This document shows, one piece after another, positions 15,242-24,501 of a stretch of DNA of 64,000 nucleotides. The stretch is from assembly GCA_963518845.1 (NCBI GenBank), contig CAUQKV010000002.1:1-64000 (forward strand), written 5' to 3'. Origin of the DNA: JABCPE02 sp963518845. GTDB lineage: Bacteria; Bacteroidota; Bacteroidia; Flavobacteriales; Weeksellaceae. Positions within the stretch are counted from its first letter, which is position 1. Each line of letters begins with the position of its first letter. The position numbers and the translations under genes are program-made. The notes below the pieces were generated by a model that was given only the letters and a program-made list of their open reading frames with translations, had not been told where the DNA came from and searched no databases.

Positions 15242-16069
15242 ATGAACGGAATAATAGGGGAATACACCAGTAAGATGAGCCTAAGGACTGAGATCCGAGA
15301 TGGGTTTCATCACTTGGCTGAAATGTTTTATACCAATCCGTTTGGATTGATGAGATTTGATAAGAGAAGTGCTCATGACCCTTGGTTGAGATACATGATA
15401 AGAAGCTCCACTCCAGGGATTATGGCGGGGGATTTCTACGAAATGTCTTTTAGAGTAGCGAAGGGAACTAATTTAGGTCTTGAAACTCAGGCTTATTCTA
15501 GAATTCACTCCATGAAACCAGGTGGGTTTGCTAAGCAGACTACTACCATAGATGTAGAGGAAGATGCTATGCTTCAGTATATTCCACATCCTACTTCACC
15601 ACACAAGGACTCTGTTTATGAAGCGATAAACACTATCAATATTGCTAAAACATCTAGAGTAATCTGGGGAGAGGTAATTACTTGTGGAAGAAAACTTTAT
15701 GGAGAAGGAGAGGTTTTTGAGTTTAAGGAGTTTAAAAACTATACGAGAATATTCCTTGATGGTCATCTTATCTTCAAAGATAGATTGTACATGAAGCCAA
15801 GCGAAATGGATTTGACTACAATGGGGCAGTGGGAAGACTATACCCACCAAGCTACTATCTTTATCTACGACCAGCAGCTGGAAGAAGATCACCTTTTGGA
15901 GCTTTTAGAAAAAGCACTAAAAGATGATGAAGGTGTAGAGTATGGCATCACAACTACTGTAGGTGGTGGTATCGTGATAAGAATCGTAGGGCATGGTGGA
16001 GAGCAGCTCTACAACATTGCTAAGCGATTCGAATACAGTATTTTAGATGAAATCATAGAACCGATTTAA
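15242..16069 (+). CDS. ureD: Urease accessory protein UreD/UreH
   Basis: 275 residues. Signatures YTSKMSLRTEIRDGFHHLAEMFYTNPFGL, YMIRSSTPGIMAGDFYEMSFRVAKGTNLGLETQAYSRIH and the beta-rich core (LQYIPHPTSPHKDSVYEA) match UreD, which binds apo-urease first and carries a tunnel for nickel. It closes the accessory operon with a 2-bp gap from ureG and a terminator after the stop. Confidence 0.95.
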   Translation: MNGIIGEYTSKMSLRTEIRDGFHHLAEMFYTNPFGLMRFDKRSAHDPWLRYMIRSSTPGIMAGDFYEMSFRVAKGTNLGLETQAYSRIHSMKPGGFAKQTTTIDVEEDAMLQYIPHPTSPHKDSVYEAINTINIAKTSRVIWGEVITCGRKLYGEGEVFEFKEFKNYTRIFLDGHLIFKDRLYMKPSEMDLTTMGQWEDYTHQATIFIYDQQLEEDHLLELLEKALKDDEGVEYGITTTVGGGIVIRIVGHGGEQLYNIAKRFEYSILDEIIEPI

Positions 16070-16088
16070 TAATATTGTGATCCTAATG

Positions 16089-16127
16089 AAAAACAGTTAT
16101 ATTAGAAATGGTATAACTGTTTTTTTT
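16089..16127 (+). terminator. Terminator after ureD
   Basis: AAAACAGTTATA and TATAACTGTTTT form a 12-bp stem around TTAGAAATGG, ending in eight or more T. Confidence 0.9.
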
Positions 16128-16165
16128 CATAATTTTTTTTGTAATAGATAATACATTGATAGTAA

Positions 16166-16792
16166 ATGAATGAATTTAAAAATGTTAATTTTGCACCTTG
16201 GATAGGGAAAAATTACGAAAAAGGTATTGATGAAAGAAAAATTTTGATATTGGGAGAGAGTCATCACTGGGGAGAAGATATCTATGATGGAGTTAATGAT
16301 GAATTGAGGAATGGTAAATATTTAAAATTCACACAACAAGTTGTTGAATCTTATGTGGATTATCAAAAAGGCAATAAAAAGCATCAATCATGGATGAACA
16401 CATTTACTAAGTTCATAAAGGAATTTTATAATTGGGAAGATAGTAAAATTAATTTGATAGATTTTTGGGATTCAGTTATGTTTTATAATTATGTTCAGTA
16501 TCCCATTAGTAATCCAAGAATATCGCCTACACAAGAGCAGTTTAACCAAAGCGAAAAAGCTTTTCATGAAATTTTAGATAAGTACCAGCCAGATGTTATT
16601 ATAGTTTGGGGAATGAGATTATGGGGTAATATGCCTGATATAGGAAAGTATGATGAAAAAGAAATTGATAAAAAGTATTATAAAGTAGGAGAAAAAGAAT
16701 ATCCTGCTATAGTGCTTAGGCATCCTTCTGCTCCAAATTTTTGTTATTCTGCATATAAAAAAATCAGATTGTTATTGGAAAAAAATAGATAA
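16166..16792 (+). CDS. Uracil-DNA glycosylase-like superfamily protein (putative)
   Basis: 208 residues. Two motifs resemble the UDG superfamily fold: ILILGESHHWGE (about residues 26-37, after beta-1, cf. the GxxPG motif) and LRHPSAPNF (near 184, cf. the HPSP motif). The usual catalytic Asp/Asn after the first glycine is replaced by Glu-Ser-His, so DNA repair activity is uncertain; the proteins of this shape I know are annotated only as hypothetical. The base composition is more AT-rich than the urease genes and no homologous pathway gene is adjacent. It is followed after 3 bp by a membrane-protein gene, so both may form one acquired unit. Confidence 0.5.
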   Translation: MNEFKNVNFAPWIGKNYEKGIDERKILILGESHHWGEDIYDGVNDELRNGKYLKFTQQVVESYVDYQKGNKKHQSWMNTFTKFIKEFYNWEDSKINLIDFWDSVMFYNYVQYPISNPRISPTQEQFNQSEKAFHEILDKYQPDVIIVWGMRLWGNMPDIGKYDEKEIDKKYYKVGEKEYPAIVLRHPSAPNFCYSAYKKIRLLLEKNR

Positions 16793-16795
16793 AAT

Positions 16796-17140
16796 ATGGA
16801 GTTAATTATTTGGGGAATCGTAATAATATTGATGTGGATTTTTACATTTTATCTTAGAAATAAGATAGGAGTAATAATATCATCATTATTATTTGCATTG
16901 ACTAATTTCTTTATTATGCACACAAATAAGGATACGGAAAGAATAGTATTTATTGTAATGATTATTAGTGTTATTATAATATTTACGGGAGGAAGTTATA
17001 AATATGAAACAAAAAGTGGAGAAAGAGATTGGAGGTATAAAGACAATCCTTATGAACAAACATATAGTGCTAAAACTAAAGTATTTCATGGTTTAATTTT
17101 ATTTTATACAATATTATACATTTATTTCAAAAAAGGATAG
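16796..17140 (+). CDS. Small multi-pass membrane protein
   Basis: 114 residues with four hydrophobic segments (about 3-20, 24-41, 51-67 and 93-109) and a polar loop (YETKSGERDWRYKDNPYEQ) between the third and fourth. No family recognised. It begins 3 bp after the preceding gene, so the two are probably co-transcribed; codons are very AT-rich. Confidence 0.6.
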   Translation: MELIIWGIVIILMWIFTFYLRNKIGVIISSLLFALTNFFIMHTNKDTERIVFIVMIISVIIIFTGGSYKYETKSGERDWRYKDNPYEQTYSAKTKVFHGLILFYTILYIYFKKG

Positions 17141-17149
17141 AATAAATTT

Positions 17150-17179
17150 TTGTCAGTTTTAGAAAAAGTTGTAATTTTG
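17150..17179 (+). promoter_or_regulatory. Promoter of the str operon
   Basis: TTG at 17150-17152, 19-bp spacer and TAATTTTG at 17172-17179; full consensus match 31 bp before rpsL. Confidence 0.8.
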
Positions 17180-17210
17180 CAAATCAAATAATTTAATATA
17201 AAGCAATAAA

Positions 17211-17609
17211 ATGCCTACTATTCAACAATTAGTAAGAAAAGGAAGAGCCACAATTGCCAAGAAGAGCAAATCGGTTGCTTTGGATTCTTGTCCACAGAAG
17301 AGAGGTGTATGTACGAGAGTATATACAACTACACCTAAGAAACCTAACTCTGCACTTAGAAAAGTTGCCAGAGTAAGACTTTCTAATGGTAAAGAAGTTA
17401 ACGCTTATATCCCGGGCGAAGGACATAATCTCCAAGAGCACTCGATAGTATTGGTAAGAGGCGGAAGGGTGAAAGACCTACCGGGAGTTCGTTATCACAT
17501 TGTAAGAGGTGCTTTGGACACTGCAGGTGTAAATGGAAGAACACAAAGAAGATCTAAGTATGGAGCTAAGAGACCTAAACCAGGTGCAGCACCAGCAGGG
17601 AAAAAGTAA
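17211..17609 (+). CDS. rpsL: 30S ribosomal protein S12
   Basis: 132 residues. MPTIQQLVRKGR, the loop TPKKPNSALRKVARV with the lysine where streptomycin-resistance changes occur, and ALDTAGVNGRTQRRSKYG identify S12, which sits at the decoding centre. First gene of rpsL-rpsG-fusA-rpsJ, all with short gaps. Confidence 0.99.
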   Translation: MPTIQQLVRKGRATIAKKSKSVALDSCPQKRGVCTRVYTTTPKKPNSALRKVARVRLSNGKEVNAYIPGEGHNLQEHSIVLVRGGRVKDLPGVRYHIVRGALDTAGVNGRTQRRSKYGAKRPKPGAAPAGKK

Positions 17610-17634
17610 TCATTAAATTTTAAGGAAAGAAACA

Positions 17635-18111
17635 ATGAGAAAGACAAAAGCAAAAAAAAGACCGTTGTTACCAGATCCTAAATTTAATGATCAATTGGTA
17701 ACAAGATTTGTGAATAACTTGATGATAGATGGTAAGAAGTCTATCGCGTTTAGAATTTTCTATGATGCACTAGATATCGTAGAAACTAAAAAAGAAGATC
17801 AGGAAAAAACTTCTCTTGAAGTATGGAAAGATGCGCTTACTAATGTAATGCCGCATGTAGAAGTAAGATCAAGAAGAGTAGGGGGTGCTAACTTCCAAAT
17901 TCCTATGCCAATCAGAGCTGATAGAAAAATTTCTATGGCTATGAAATGGTTGATCAAATATGCTTCTTTGAGAAACGATAAATCTATGGCGCAAAAATTA
18001 GCTGCTGAGATTATCGCTGCTTCTAAAGAAGAAGGAGCTGCTGTTAAGAAAAAGACAGATACTCACAAAATGGCAGAAGCAAACAAAGCATTCTCACACT
18101 TTAAATTCTAA
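17635..18111 (+). CDS. rpsG: 30S ribosomal protein S7
   Basis: 158 residues. MRKTKAKKRPLLPDPKFNDQLVTRFVNNLMIDGKKSIA, VMPHVEVRSRRVGGANFQIPM and the C-terminal THKMAEANKAFSHFKF match S7, which nucleates the 30S head and is a known translational repressor of its operon elsewhere. 25 bp after rpsL and 6 bp before fusA. Confidence 0.99.
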   Translation: MRKTKAKKRPLLPDPKFNDQLVTRFVNNLMIDGKKSIAFRIFYDALDIVETKKEDQEKTSLEVWKDALTNVMPHVEVRSRRVGGANFQIPMPIRADRKISMAMKWLIKYASLRNDKSMAQKLAAEIIAASKEEGAAVKKKTDTHKMAEANKAFSHFKF

Positions 18112-18117
18112 TCTGAA

Positions 18118-20235
18118 ATGGGAAGAGATCTTAGATATACAAGAAATATTGGTATTGCTGCACACATCGATGCAGGGAAAACTACCACTACAGAGAGAAT
18201 TTTATTTTACACTGGTAAAACTCACAAGTTGGGTGAAACTCACCAAGGTACATCACAGATGGACTGGATGGAGCAAGAGGCTGAAAGAGGGATTACAATT
18301 ACCTCTGCAGCTACTACTTGTAACTGGAATTTCCCAACTGATCAAGGAAAAGTTTTGCCAGAAACTAAAGGATACCACTTTAACATCATTGATACCCCAG
18401 GACACGTTGACTTTACTGTAGAAGTAAACCGTTCTTTGAGAGTATTGGATGGTCTAGTGTTCTTGTTCTCAGCAGTTGACGGAGTAGAGCCACAATCAGA
18501 AACTAACTGGAGATTGGCTGACAACTACAAAGTTGCGAGAATGGGATTCGTAAACAAAATGGACAGACAAGGAGCTGATTTCTTGGCGGTTTGCCGTCAA
18601 GTAAAAGAAATGCTAGGTTCTAACGCTGTTCCTATCGTATTACCAATCGGAGCTGAAGAAGACTTCAAAGGAGTGGTAGACCTTATCAAGAACAGAGCTA
18701 TTGTTTGGCACGAAGATACTCAAGGTATGACATTTGATGTAGTTCCAATTCCAGAAGATATGAAAGCTGATGTATTGGAATACAGACAAAACCTTGTGGA
18801 AAATGTGGCAGAATATGATGAGTCTTTATTGGAGAAATTCTTTGAAGATCCAGATTCTATCACAGAAGAAGAAATCAATGAAGCTTTAAGAAAAGCAACT
18901 ATTGATTTGTCTATTATCCCAATGACTTGTGGTTCTTCATTTAAGAACAAAGGAGTTCAGTTTATGTTGGATGCTGTATGTAAATACCTTCCATCTCCAC
19001 TAGATAAAGATGATATCAAAGGAACTGACCCTAAAACTGATGCTGAAATCACAAGAAAACCAGATGTAAATGAACCATTTGCTGCATTAGCATTTAAGAT
19101 TGCTACTGACCCTTATGTAGGTAGATTGGCATTCTTTAGAGCTTATTCTGGTAAATTGGATGCAGGTTCTTATGTATTGAACACAAGATCTGATTCTAAA
19201 GAAAGAATCTCAAGAATCTATCAGATGCACGCGAATAAGCAAAATCCTGTAGAATATATCGAAGCAGGAGATATCGGTGCAGCTGTAGGATTTAAAGATA
19301 TCAAAACTGGGGATACACTTTGTGATGAAAAGAACCCTATCGTTCTTGAGTCTATGATTTTCCCAGATCCGGTAATCGGTATTGCTGTTGAACCTAAAAC
19401 TAAAGCTGACCAAGATAAAATGGGTAACGCTTTAGCGAAGTTAGCAGAAGAGGATCCTACTTTCCAAGTGAAAACAGATGAAGCATCTGGACAAACTATT
19501 ATCTCAGGAATGGGAGAGCTTCACTTGGATATCATCGTAGACCGTCTAAGAAGAGAGTTCAAGGTAGAAGTAAACCAAGGACAGCCGCAAGTAGAGTACA
19601 AAGAATCTCTTACAGCTACAGCTAACCACAGAGAAGTTTACAAAAAACAAACTGGGGGTAGAGGTAAATTCGCGGATATCATCTTCGAAATTGGTCCTGC
19701 TGATGAAGGAAAAACAGGTCTTGAATTCATCAACGAAATTAAAGGTGGTAACATTCCAAAAGAATTTATCCCTTCTGTTGAAAAAGGATTCAAAGAAGCT
19801 ATGAAAAATGGTCCTTTGGCTGGATTTGAGATTGAAGGAATTAAAGTTACACTAAAAGATGGTTCTTTCCACCCAGTGGACTCTGACCAACTTTCATTTG
19901 AATTGGCTGCTAAACTTGGATTTAGAGAAGCTGGTAAAGCTGCTAAACCAGTAATCATGGAGCCTATCATGAAATTGGAAGTTGTTACTCCAGAAGAATA
20001 CATGGGGGATATCGTAGGTGACCTTAACAGAAGAAGAGGTACTGTAAACGGTATGGATGATAGAAATAATGCTAAAGTTATCAAAGCATTTGTTCCATTA
20101 GCAGAAATGTTTGGATATGTAACAGCTCTTAGAACATTATCTTCTGGTAGAGCAACATCTTCTATGGAGTTTGAAAAATATGAACCAGCTCCACAGAATG
20201 TGGCTGAAGAAGTAATAGCTAAAGCAAGAGGTTAA
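18118..20235 (+). CDS. fusA: Elongation factor G
   Basis: 705 residues, normal length. G domain motifs AHIDAGKTTTTER, RGITITSAAT, DTPGHVDFTVEV and NKMDRQGADF; domain III-V sequences include GMGELHLDIIVDRLRREF and the domain IV loop. It catalyses GTP-driven translocation on the ribosome. Lies 6 bp after rpsG and 17 bp before rpsJ, with strong ribosomal-type codon bias. Confidence 0.99.
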   Translation: MGRDLRYTRNIGIAAHIDAGKTTTTERILFYTGKTHKLGETHQGTSQMDWMEQEAERGITITSAATTCNWNFPTDQGKVLPETKGYHFNIIDTPGHVDFTVEVNRSLRVLDGLVFLFSAVDGVEPQSETNWRLADNYKVARMGFVNKMDRQGADFLAVCRQVKEMLGSNAVPIVLPIGAEEDFKGVVDLIKNRAIVWHEDTQGMTFDVVPIPEDMKADVLEYRQNLVENVAEYDESLLEKFFEDPDSITEEEINEALRKATIDLSIIPMTCGSSFKNKGVQFMLDAVCKYLPSPLDKDDIKGTDPKTDAEITRKPDVNEPFAALAFKIATDPYVGRLAFFRAYSGKLDAGSYVLNTRSDSKERISRIYQMHANKQNPVEYIEAGDIGAAVGFKDIKTGDTLCDEKNPIVLESMIFPDPVIGIAVEPKTKADQDKMGNALAKLAEEDPTFQVKTDEASGQTIISGMGELHLDIIVDRLRREFKVEVNQGQPQVEYKESLTATANHREVYKKQTGGRGKFADIIFEIGPADEGKTGLEFINEIKGGNIPKEFIPSVEKGFKEAMKNGPLAGFEIEGIKVTLKDGSFHPVDSDQLSFELAAKLGFREAGKAAKPVIMEPIMKLEVVTPEEYMGDIVGDLNRRRGTVNGMDDRNNAKVIKAFVPLAEMFGYVTALRTLSSGRATSSMEFEKYEPAPQNVAEEVIAKARG

Positions 20236-20252
20236 TTAAAATTTAGATTAAA

Positions 20253-20558
20253 ATGTCACAAAGAATCAGAATAAAATTAAAATCTTACGATTACAATTTA
20301 GTAGATAAATCTGCTGAGAAAATCGTAAAAACAGTAAAATCTACAGGAGCTGTGGTAAATGGACCAATCCCATTACCTACTCACAAGAGAATCTTTACTG
20401 TGCTTAGATCTCCGCATGTTAATAAAAAAGCAAGAGAACAGTTCCAGCTTTCTGCACACAAGAGATTGATGGATATCTACTCTTCTTCTTCTAAGACTGT
20501 AGACGCTCTTATGAAGTTAGAATTACCAAGCGGTGTAGATGTAGAAATCAAAGTTTGA
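20253..20558 (+). CDS. rpsJ: 30S ribosomal protein S10
   Basis: 101 residues; MSQRIRIKLKSYDYNLVDKSAEKIVKTVKSTGA, GPIPLPTHKRIFTVLRSPHVNKKAREQF and KLELPSGVDVEIKV identify S10 (also NusE, the antitermination partner of NusB). In many bacteria rplC follows; here a terminator and an unrelated permease gene follow instead. Confidence 0.99.
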   Translation: MSQRIRIKLKSYDYNLVDKSAEKIVKTVKSTGAVVNGPIPLPTHKRIFTVLRSPHVNKKAREQFQLSAHKRLMDIYSSSSKTVDALMKLELPSGVDVEIKV

Positions 20559-20590
20559 TAAAACAATGTATTTATACATTTTGCTATGAT

Positions 20591-20629
20591 AAAAATCCTT
20601 TCCTAAGAAATTGGGAAAGGATTTTCTTT
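20591..20629 (+). terminator. Terminator after rpsJ
   Basis: AAAATCCTTTCC (20592-20603) pairs with GGGAAAGGATTTT (20613-20625), then TCTTT. Closes the ribosomal operon. Confidence 0.85.
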
Positions 20630-20637
20630 ATTTGAAA

Positions 20638-20645
20638 TACTTTTG
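20638..20645 (+). promoter_or_regulatory. Promoter -7 box of AI-2E permease gene
   Basis: TACTTTTG at 20638-20645, 26 nt before the ATG; no clear TTG at the usual distance. Confidence 0.45.
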
Positions 20646-20670
20646 ATATTATTGCAGAATAAATTTTAGT

Positions 20671-21750
20671 ATGGGAAATCAAATTAGTAACAACAAAATC
20701 AGACAGATAATCCTACTGGGAATGATTTTCGGATTTCTGTTTTTGATAGGATTTAATTTAAGTGATTTTTTGCCGTCATTTTTGGGAGCAATTACACTTT
20801 ATGTCATTTTCCGTGATTATTATTCAAAACTTACAGAGGTTAGAAAATGGAAACCTTGGCTGGCGATTGGTTTCTTGATGTTACTTTCCCTTTTGGTTAT
20901 AATCATTCCGATTTATTACATAGCGGAGACTTTGGTGGTAAAGCTGGCAAATTCCCGTGATTATATAGAGGTTGGCATAGAGCATATCAATAAAATCCAT
21001 GAATATATAAAGGACAAAACGGGTTATGATATCATCCAATCCATTGATTTAAGGAAAGTAGGTGAATGGGCGACGGTTTACACCTCATCTTTGCTGAATA
21101 CTACGGTGGAGGTGGTGACTACGATTGTGACGGCTTATTTCATTTTGTATTTTATGCTGATTAATTCGCGAGCGATGGAAAGGGCTTTGGAGAAGGCTGT
21201 TCCGCTGAAAAAATCTAATATCAATAAGATCGGCGAGCGTTTCCGAAAACTTATCATTGCCAATGTGGTGGGAATTCCTGTAGTGGCCATTGGGCAGGGG
21301 TTTACAGTTTTCATAGGGTATCTCATTTTTGGGGTTTCTAGTCCGTTTTTCTTATTTATTTTGACGGCTATGGCATCACTTATCCCTATTGTAGGAGGCG
21401 CGATTGTCTATGTTCCAGTGTCACTTATGCTACTGGCGAGCCAAAATCCAGTGGGAGCAGCGGGAGTTCTATTTTTCGGTTTTCTTTCTGCGGGAGTGGA
21501 TAATATCTTGAGATTCACATTCTTAAAAAGAATAGAAAACATCCACCCGCTGAATTCTGTATTTGGGATTATTTTAGGGCTGAAGGTATTTGGTTTTATC
21601 GGGCTCATTTTTGGACCGATATTGATTTCCATTACTGTATTGCTGATTCAGGTTTATCATGATGAATTTTCTGAAAATGACAAAAAAGAGGAAAACAGCA
21701 CGGATGAAGCTGAAAAAAATTCTGAAAATGTATCTTCGGAAAAGCCCTAA
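20671..21750 (+). CDS. AI-2E/PerM family membrane permease
   Basis: 359 residues with about seven or eight hydrophobic helices in the AI-2E transporter (PerM) pattern: paired N-terminal helices, a soluble stretch near 90-140, then the conserved C-terminal core ASLIPIVGGAIVYVPVSL, VDNILRFTFLKRI and HPLNSVFGIILGLKVFGFIGLIFGPI. Some members export the AI-2 signal, others are Na+/H+ antiporters, so the substrate is not inferable here. The tail is short, acidic and Lys-rich. Confidence 0.85.
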   Translation: MGNQISNNKIRQIILLGMIFGFLFLIGFNLSDFLPSFLGAITLYVIFRDYYSKLTEVRKWKPWLAIGFLMLLSLLVIIIPIYYIAETLVVKLANSRDYIEVGIEHINKIHEYIKDKTGYDIIQSIDLRKVGEWATVYTSSLLNTTVEVVTTIVTAYFILYFMLINSRAMERALEKAVPLKKSNINKIGERFRKLIIANVVGIPVVAIGQGFTVFIGYLIFGVSSPFFLFILTAMASLIPIVGGAIVYVPVSLMLLASQNPVGAAGVLFFGFLSAGVDNILRFTFLKRIENIHPLNSVFGIILGLKVFGFIGLIFGPILISITVLLIQVYHDEFSENDKKEENSTDEAEKNSENVSSEKP

Positions 21751-21828
21751 AATAGACGTTTTCGAAAAATTAACATTTTAGGATGTAAAAATTTGATGAT
21801 TTGTTAATTTTAGTTAAAAAAATAACCG

Positions 21829-21836
21829 TAAATTTG
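21829..21836 (+). promoter_or_regulatory. Promoter -7 box of TonB receptor gene
   Basis: TAAATTTG at 21829-21836, 33 nt before the chosen ATG at 21870. Its presence rules against a start further upstream. Confidence 0.55.
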
Positions 21837-21869
21837 CGATATTTAAAATTTAGAAAACCAAAAAATTTT

Positions 21870-24416
21870 ATGAAGACAAACTTTTTAAGGAGATCTGCGA
21901 TAGCAGCATTGACTTTAACAACGGCAAGCTTTTATTTTGCACAAGAGGAAACCCAAGGTTCAGAAAAGAACATTGATGAAGTAGTTCTTGTGGGAGTAGC
22001 GGACATTGCAAAAGACAGAAAGACACCAGTAGCTGTATCTACTGTGAAATCTGCTCAAATCATTGAGAGATTAGGAAATCAAGAATTGACAGAAGTTCTT
22101 AACACTACACCATCTGTGTATGCGACTAAGTCTGGTGGTGGTTTCGGGGATGGAGGAATCACAATGCGTGGTTTCGAATCTAGAAACATCGCTGTGATGG
22201 TAAATGGTATGCCAGTAAACGATATGGAAGGCGGTGCTGTGTATTTTTCTAACTGGACAGGTCTTTCAGATGTTACAAGTACCATTCAGGTTCAGAGAGG
22301 TTTAGGTTCATCTAAATTAGCGATTGCTTCTGTAGGGGGAACTATGAACTTCATTACGCGTGCAGCAGACATGAAAAAAGGAGGAGTTGTAAGAATAGGA
22401 GTTGCAAATAATGACTATCACAAGGCTTCTTTCTCATATAATACAGGAAAATCTAAAAACGGCTGGTCTACCTCTTTCTTAATGAGTAGAACAGCCGGTT
22501 CTTATTATGTAAGAAATACTGACTTCGAATCTTATGCATACTATTTTGCTTTAGGATTTGAGCCAAATAAAAAACATAACTTCCAATTTACAATAACATC
22601 TTCTCCTCAGTGGCATGACCAAAGAAGTTATACAAGCAGAATACAAGATTATATAGATTATAATCCAGATAGAGATGGAAACCCATACAGACAATATAAC
22701 CCAGATTTCGGATACTATACAGATGCATCAGGAAGAAGAATAGCACTATCGAACAAATCTAACTTCTATGCAAAACCAGTAATGATGCTCAACTGGGATT
22801 GGAACATTACACCAAAATCTAAATTGAGTACTGTATTATATGCTTCTAATGGTAGAGGTGGTGGAACAGGTGATTTAGGAGAAGTAGGAGGAGTAAGAGG
22901 TCAAAATGTTACAGCTTACAGAGATGCTGATGGTCATATAAACTATGATGCTATCTTCGCAGCGAATGCAGCAATAGACGCTAATACAGCAGGAGCGAAA
23001 CACACTCTTGTAAGAAGAGCAGCTATGAACTCTCACAACTGGTATGGTATTTTAGCAAATTTCCAACACAAAATAAATGATAACTGGAATTTCTCCATAG
23101 GAACAGATGACAGATATTACTATGGATACCACTATCAAATGCTTACTCATCTGTATGGAGCTAATGGATATAAAGATGCGTCTGATAGAAATATCTCTCC
23201 AAAAGTAGTTACAAGAGTACACGATTACAAAAACCTTTCATGGAATCCTTTCGGAGGAAAAACATTAGGACAAGAGGAGCATATAGGATATAGCAATGAC
23301 GGAGAAGTACTATGGTATAGCGGTTTCGGACAGGTAGAGTTTACTAAAAATAATTTCTCTGCGTTCGTACAAGGGTCTGTTTCTAATCAAGCTTACAGAA
23401 GAATTGATAACTTTGTTGTAGATGGAGTAACAACTCAACAAGGACAAGTTGTTAATAGAAAAACAAGCTTCAAAAACCTTATAGGATATAATGTGAAAGG
23501 GGGAGCTAACTATAACATTAATGAAAACCATAATGTTTTCGCAAATGTAGGTTTCTATAGCAAGCAGCCATTTATGAATGCAGTATATCCGAATAACCAG
23601 CAGGTAGTAAACCCTAACTTGACAAACGAGAAAATATTCTCTGCAGAAGTAGGATATGGTTTCAGATCTCCTAAATTCAATGCTAACCTTAACCTATACA
23701 GAACAGAATGGAAAGATAGATGGGCGAGAATTCCAAATCAAACATTTACAGATCCTATTACAGGAGCTAGAGTTAGAGGATATTCAGAAATCAGCGGTAT
23801 CACTCAGGTTCATATGGGGGTAGAGGTAGATGCTACATATAAACCAGTAAAATTCTTAGAATTACAAGGAATGTTCTCTTATGGAGATTACAGATATAAA
23901 GGAAATGCTACAGGAGCTGATTTCGATGAAAGTAATAGTCCTGTTACAACAACGGGAAACACTACATTATACTTAGATAAAGTAAAAGTAGGAGGAAGTG
24001 GAAACAGCAGTATTCCACAGCTTACAGCTTCTTTAGGAGCAACTGTTAAACCGATAAGTGATTTGAGCATCTATGGAACTTGGAGATTCGTTGGAAATCT
24101 TTATTCAGCAGTTAATACAAATGATTACAAAACTGTTGCAAGACAAGAACAAGGAGCTCTTAGATTGCCAGATTACAATCTTTTAGATTTAGGTGTTTCA
24201 TATAAACTAAGATTAAGAGAGCGTTCTCAGTACTTTACTTTTGGAGCAAATGTTTATAATGTAATAGATACTTACTACATTTCTGATGCTTCTACAAGTC
24301 TTCGTGATGGAGATCCTGATGCAACAGGGATTAAGTATAAAGGAATAGATACAGGAAACAAAGTATTCTTCGGAGCGGGAAGGACTTGGTCTGCTAGTGT
24401 AGCGTTCAACTTCTAG
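21870..24416 (+). CDS. TonB-dependent outer-membrane receptor
   Basis: 848 residues from the ATG at 21870, chosen because it begins a good signal peptide (MKTNFLRRSAIAALTLTTASFYFAQ) and the -7 box lies just before it. A plug domain follows (DEVVLVGVADIAKDRKTPVAVSTV, ITMRGFESRNIAVMVNGMPVND, SSKLAIASVGGTMNFITR) and then a 22-strand barrel ending in the aromatic residue of VAFNF. No N-terminal carboxypeptidase-regulatory-like domain and no SusD neighbour, so it is not a polysaccharide-utilisation receptor of the SusC type. Substrate not evident from context; iron-siderophore or vitamin uptake are options. Confidence 0.93.
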   Translation: MKTNFLRRSAIAALTLTTASFYFAQEETQGSEKNIDEVVLVGVADIAKDRKTPVAVSTVKSAQIIERLGNQELTEVLNTTPSVYATKSGGGFGDGGITMRGFESRNIAVMVNGMPVNDMEGGAVYFSNWTGLSDVTSTIQVQRGLGSSKLAIASVGGTMNFITRAADMKKGGVVRIGVANNDYHKASFSYNTGKSKNGWSTSFLMSRTAGSYYVRNTDFESYAYYFALGFEPNKKHNFQFTITSSPQWHDQRSYTSRIQDYIDYNPDRDGNPYRQYNPDFGYYTDASGRRIALSNKSNFYAKPVMMLNWDWNITPKSKLSTVLYASNGRGGGTGDLGEVGGVRGQNVTAYRDADGHINYDAIFAANAAIDANTAGAKHTLVRRAAMNSHNWYGILANFQHKINDNWNFSIGTDDRYYYGYHYQMLTHLYGANGYKDASDRNISPKVVTRVHDYKNLSWNPFGGKTLGQEEHIGYSNDGEVLWYSGFGQVEFTKNNFSAFVQGSVSNQAYRRIDNFVVDGVTTQQGQVVNRKTSFKNLIGYNVKGGANYNINENHNVFANVGFYSKQPFMNAVYPNNQQVVNPNLTNEKIFSAEVGYGFRSPKFNANLNLYRTEWKDRWARIPNQTFTDPITGARVRGYSEISGITQVHMGVEVDATYKPVKFLELQGMFSYGDYRYKGNATGADFDESNSPVTTTGNTTLYLDKVKVGGSGNSSIPQLTASLGATVKPISDLSIYGTWRFVGNLYSAVNTNDYKTVARQEQGALRLPDYNLLDLGVSYKLRLRERSQYFTFGANVYNVIDTYYISDASTSLRDGDPDATGIKYKGIDTGNKVFFGAGRTWSASVAFNF

Positions 24417-24440
24417 TAAAAAACAAGAAGATAATAAATA

Positions 24441-24473
24441 AAAATCCTAACTTTAATTAGTTAGGATTTTTTT
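24441..24473 (+). terminator. Terminator after TonB receptor
   Basis: AAAATCCTAACT (24441-24452) pairs perfectly with AGTTAGGATTTT (24459-24470), followed by T. Its T-tract adjoins the -7 box of the next gene. Confidence 0.88.
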
Positions 24474-24480
24474 ATATTTG
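24473..24480 (+). promoter_or_regulatory. Promoter -7 box fused to terminator
   Basis: TATATTTG at 24473-24480, directly after the terminator stem and 21 nt before the ATG at 24502. Confidence 0.55.
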
Positions 24481-24501
24481 CGTTTATAATTTAGAATAAA
24501 A

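Noticed and set aside
16166..17140. Toxin-antitoxin or anti-phage module
   Set aside because: No nuclease, sensor or antitoxin motif can be named; kept only as a low-certainty lead.
21801..21869. Longer N-terminus for the TonB receptor from a TTG at 21801
   Set aside because: It would include the -7 box and destroy the signal peptide position.
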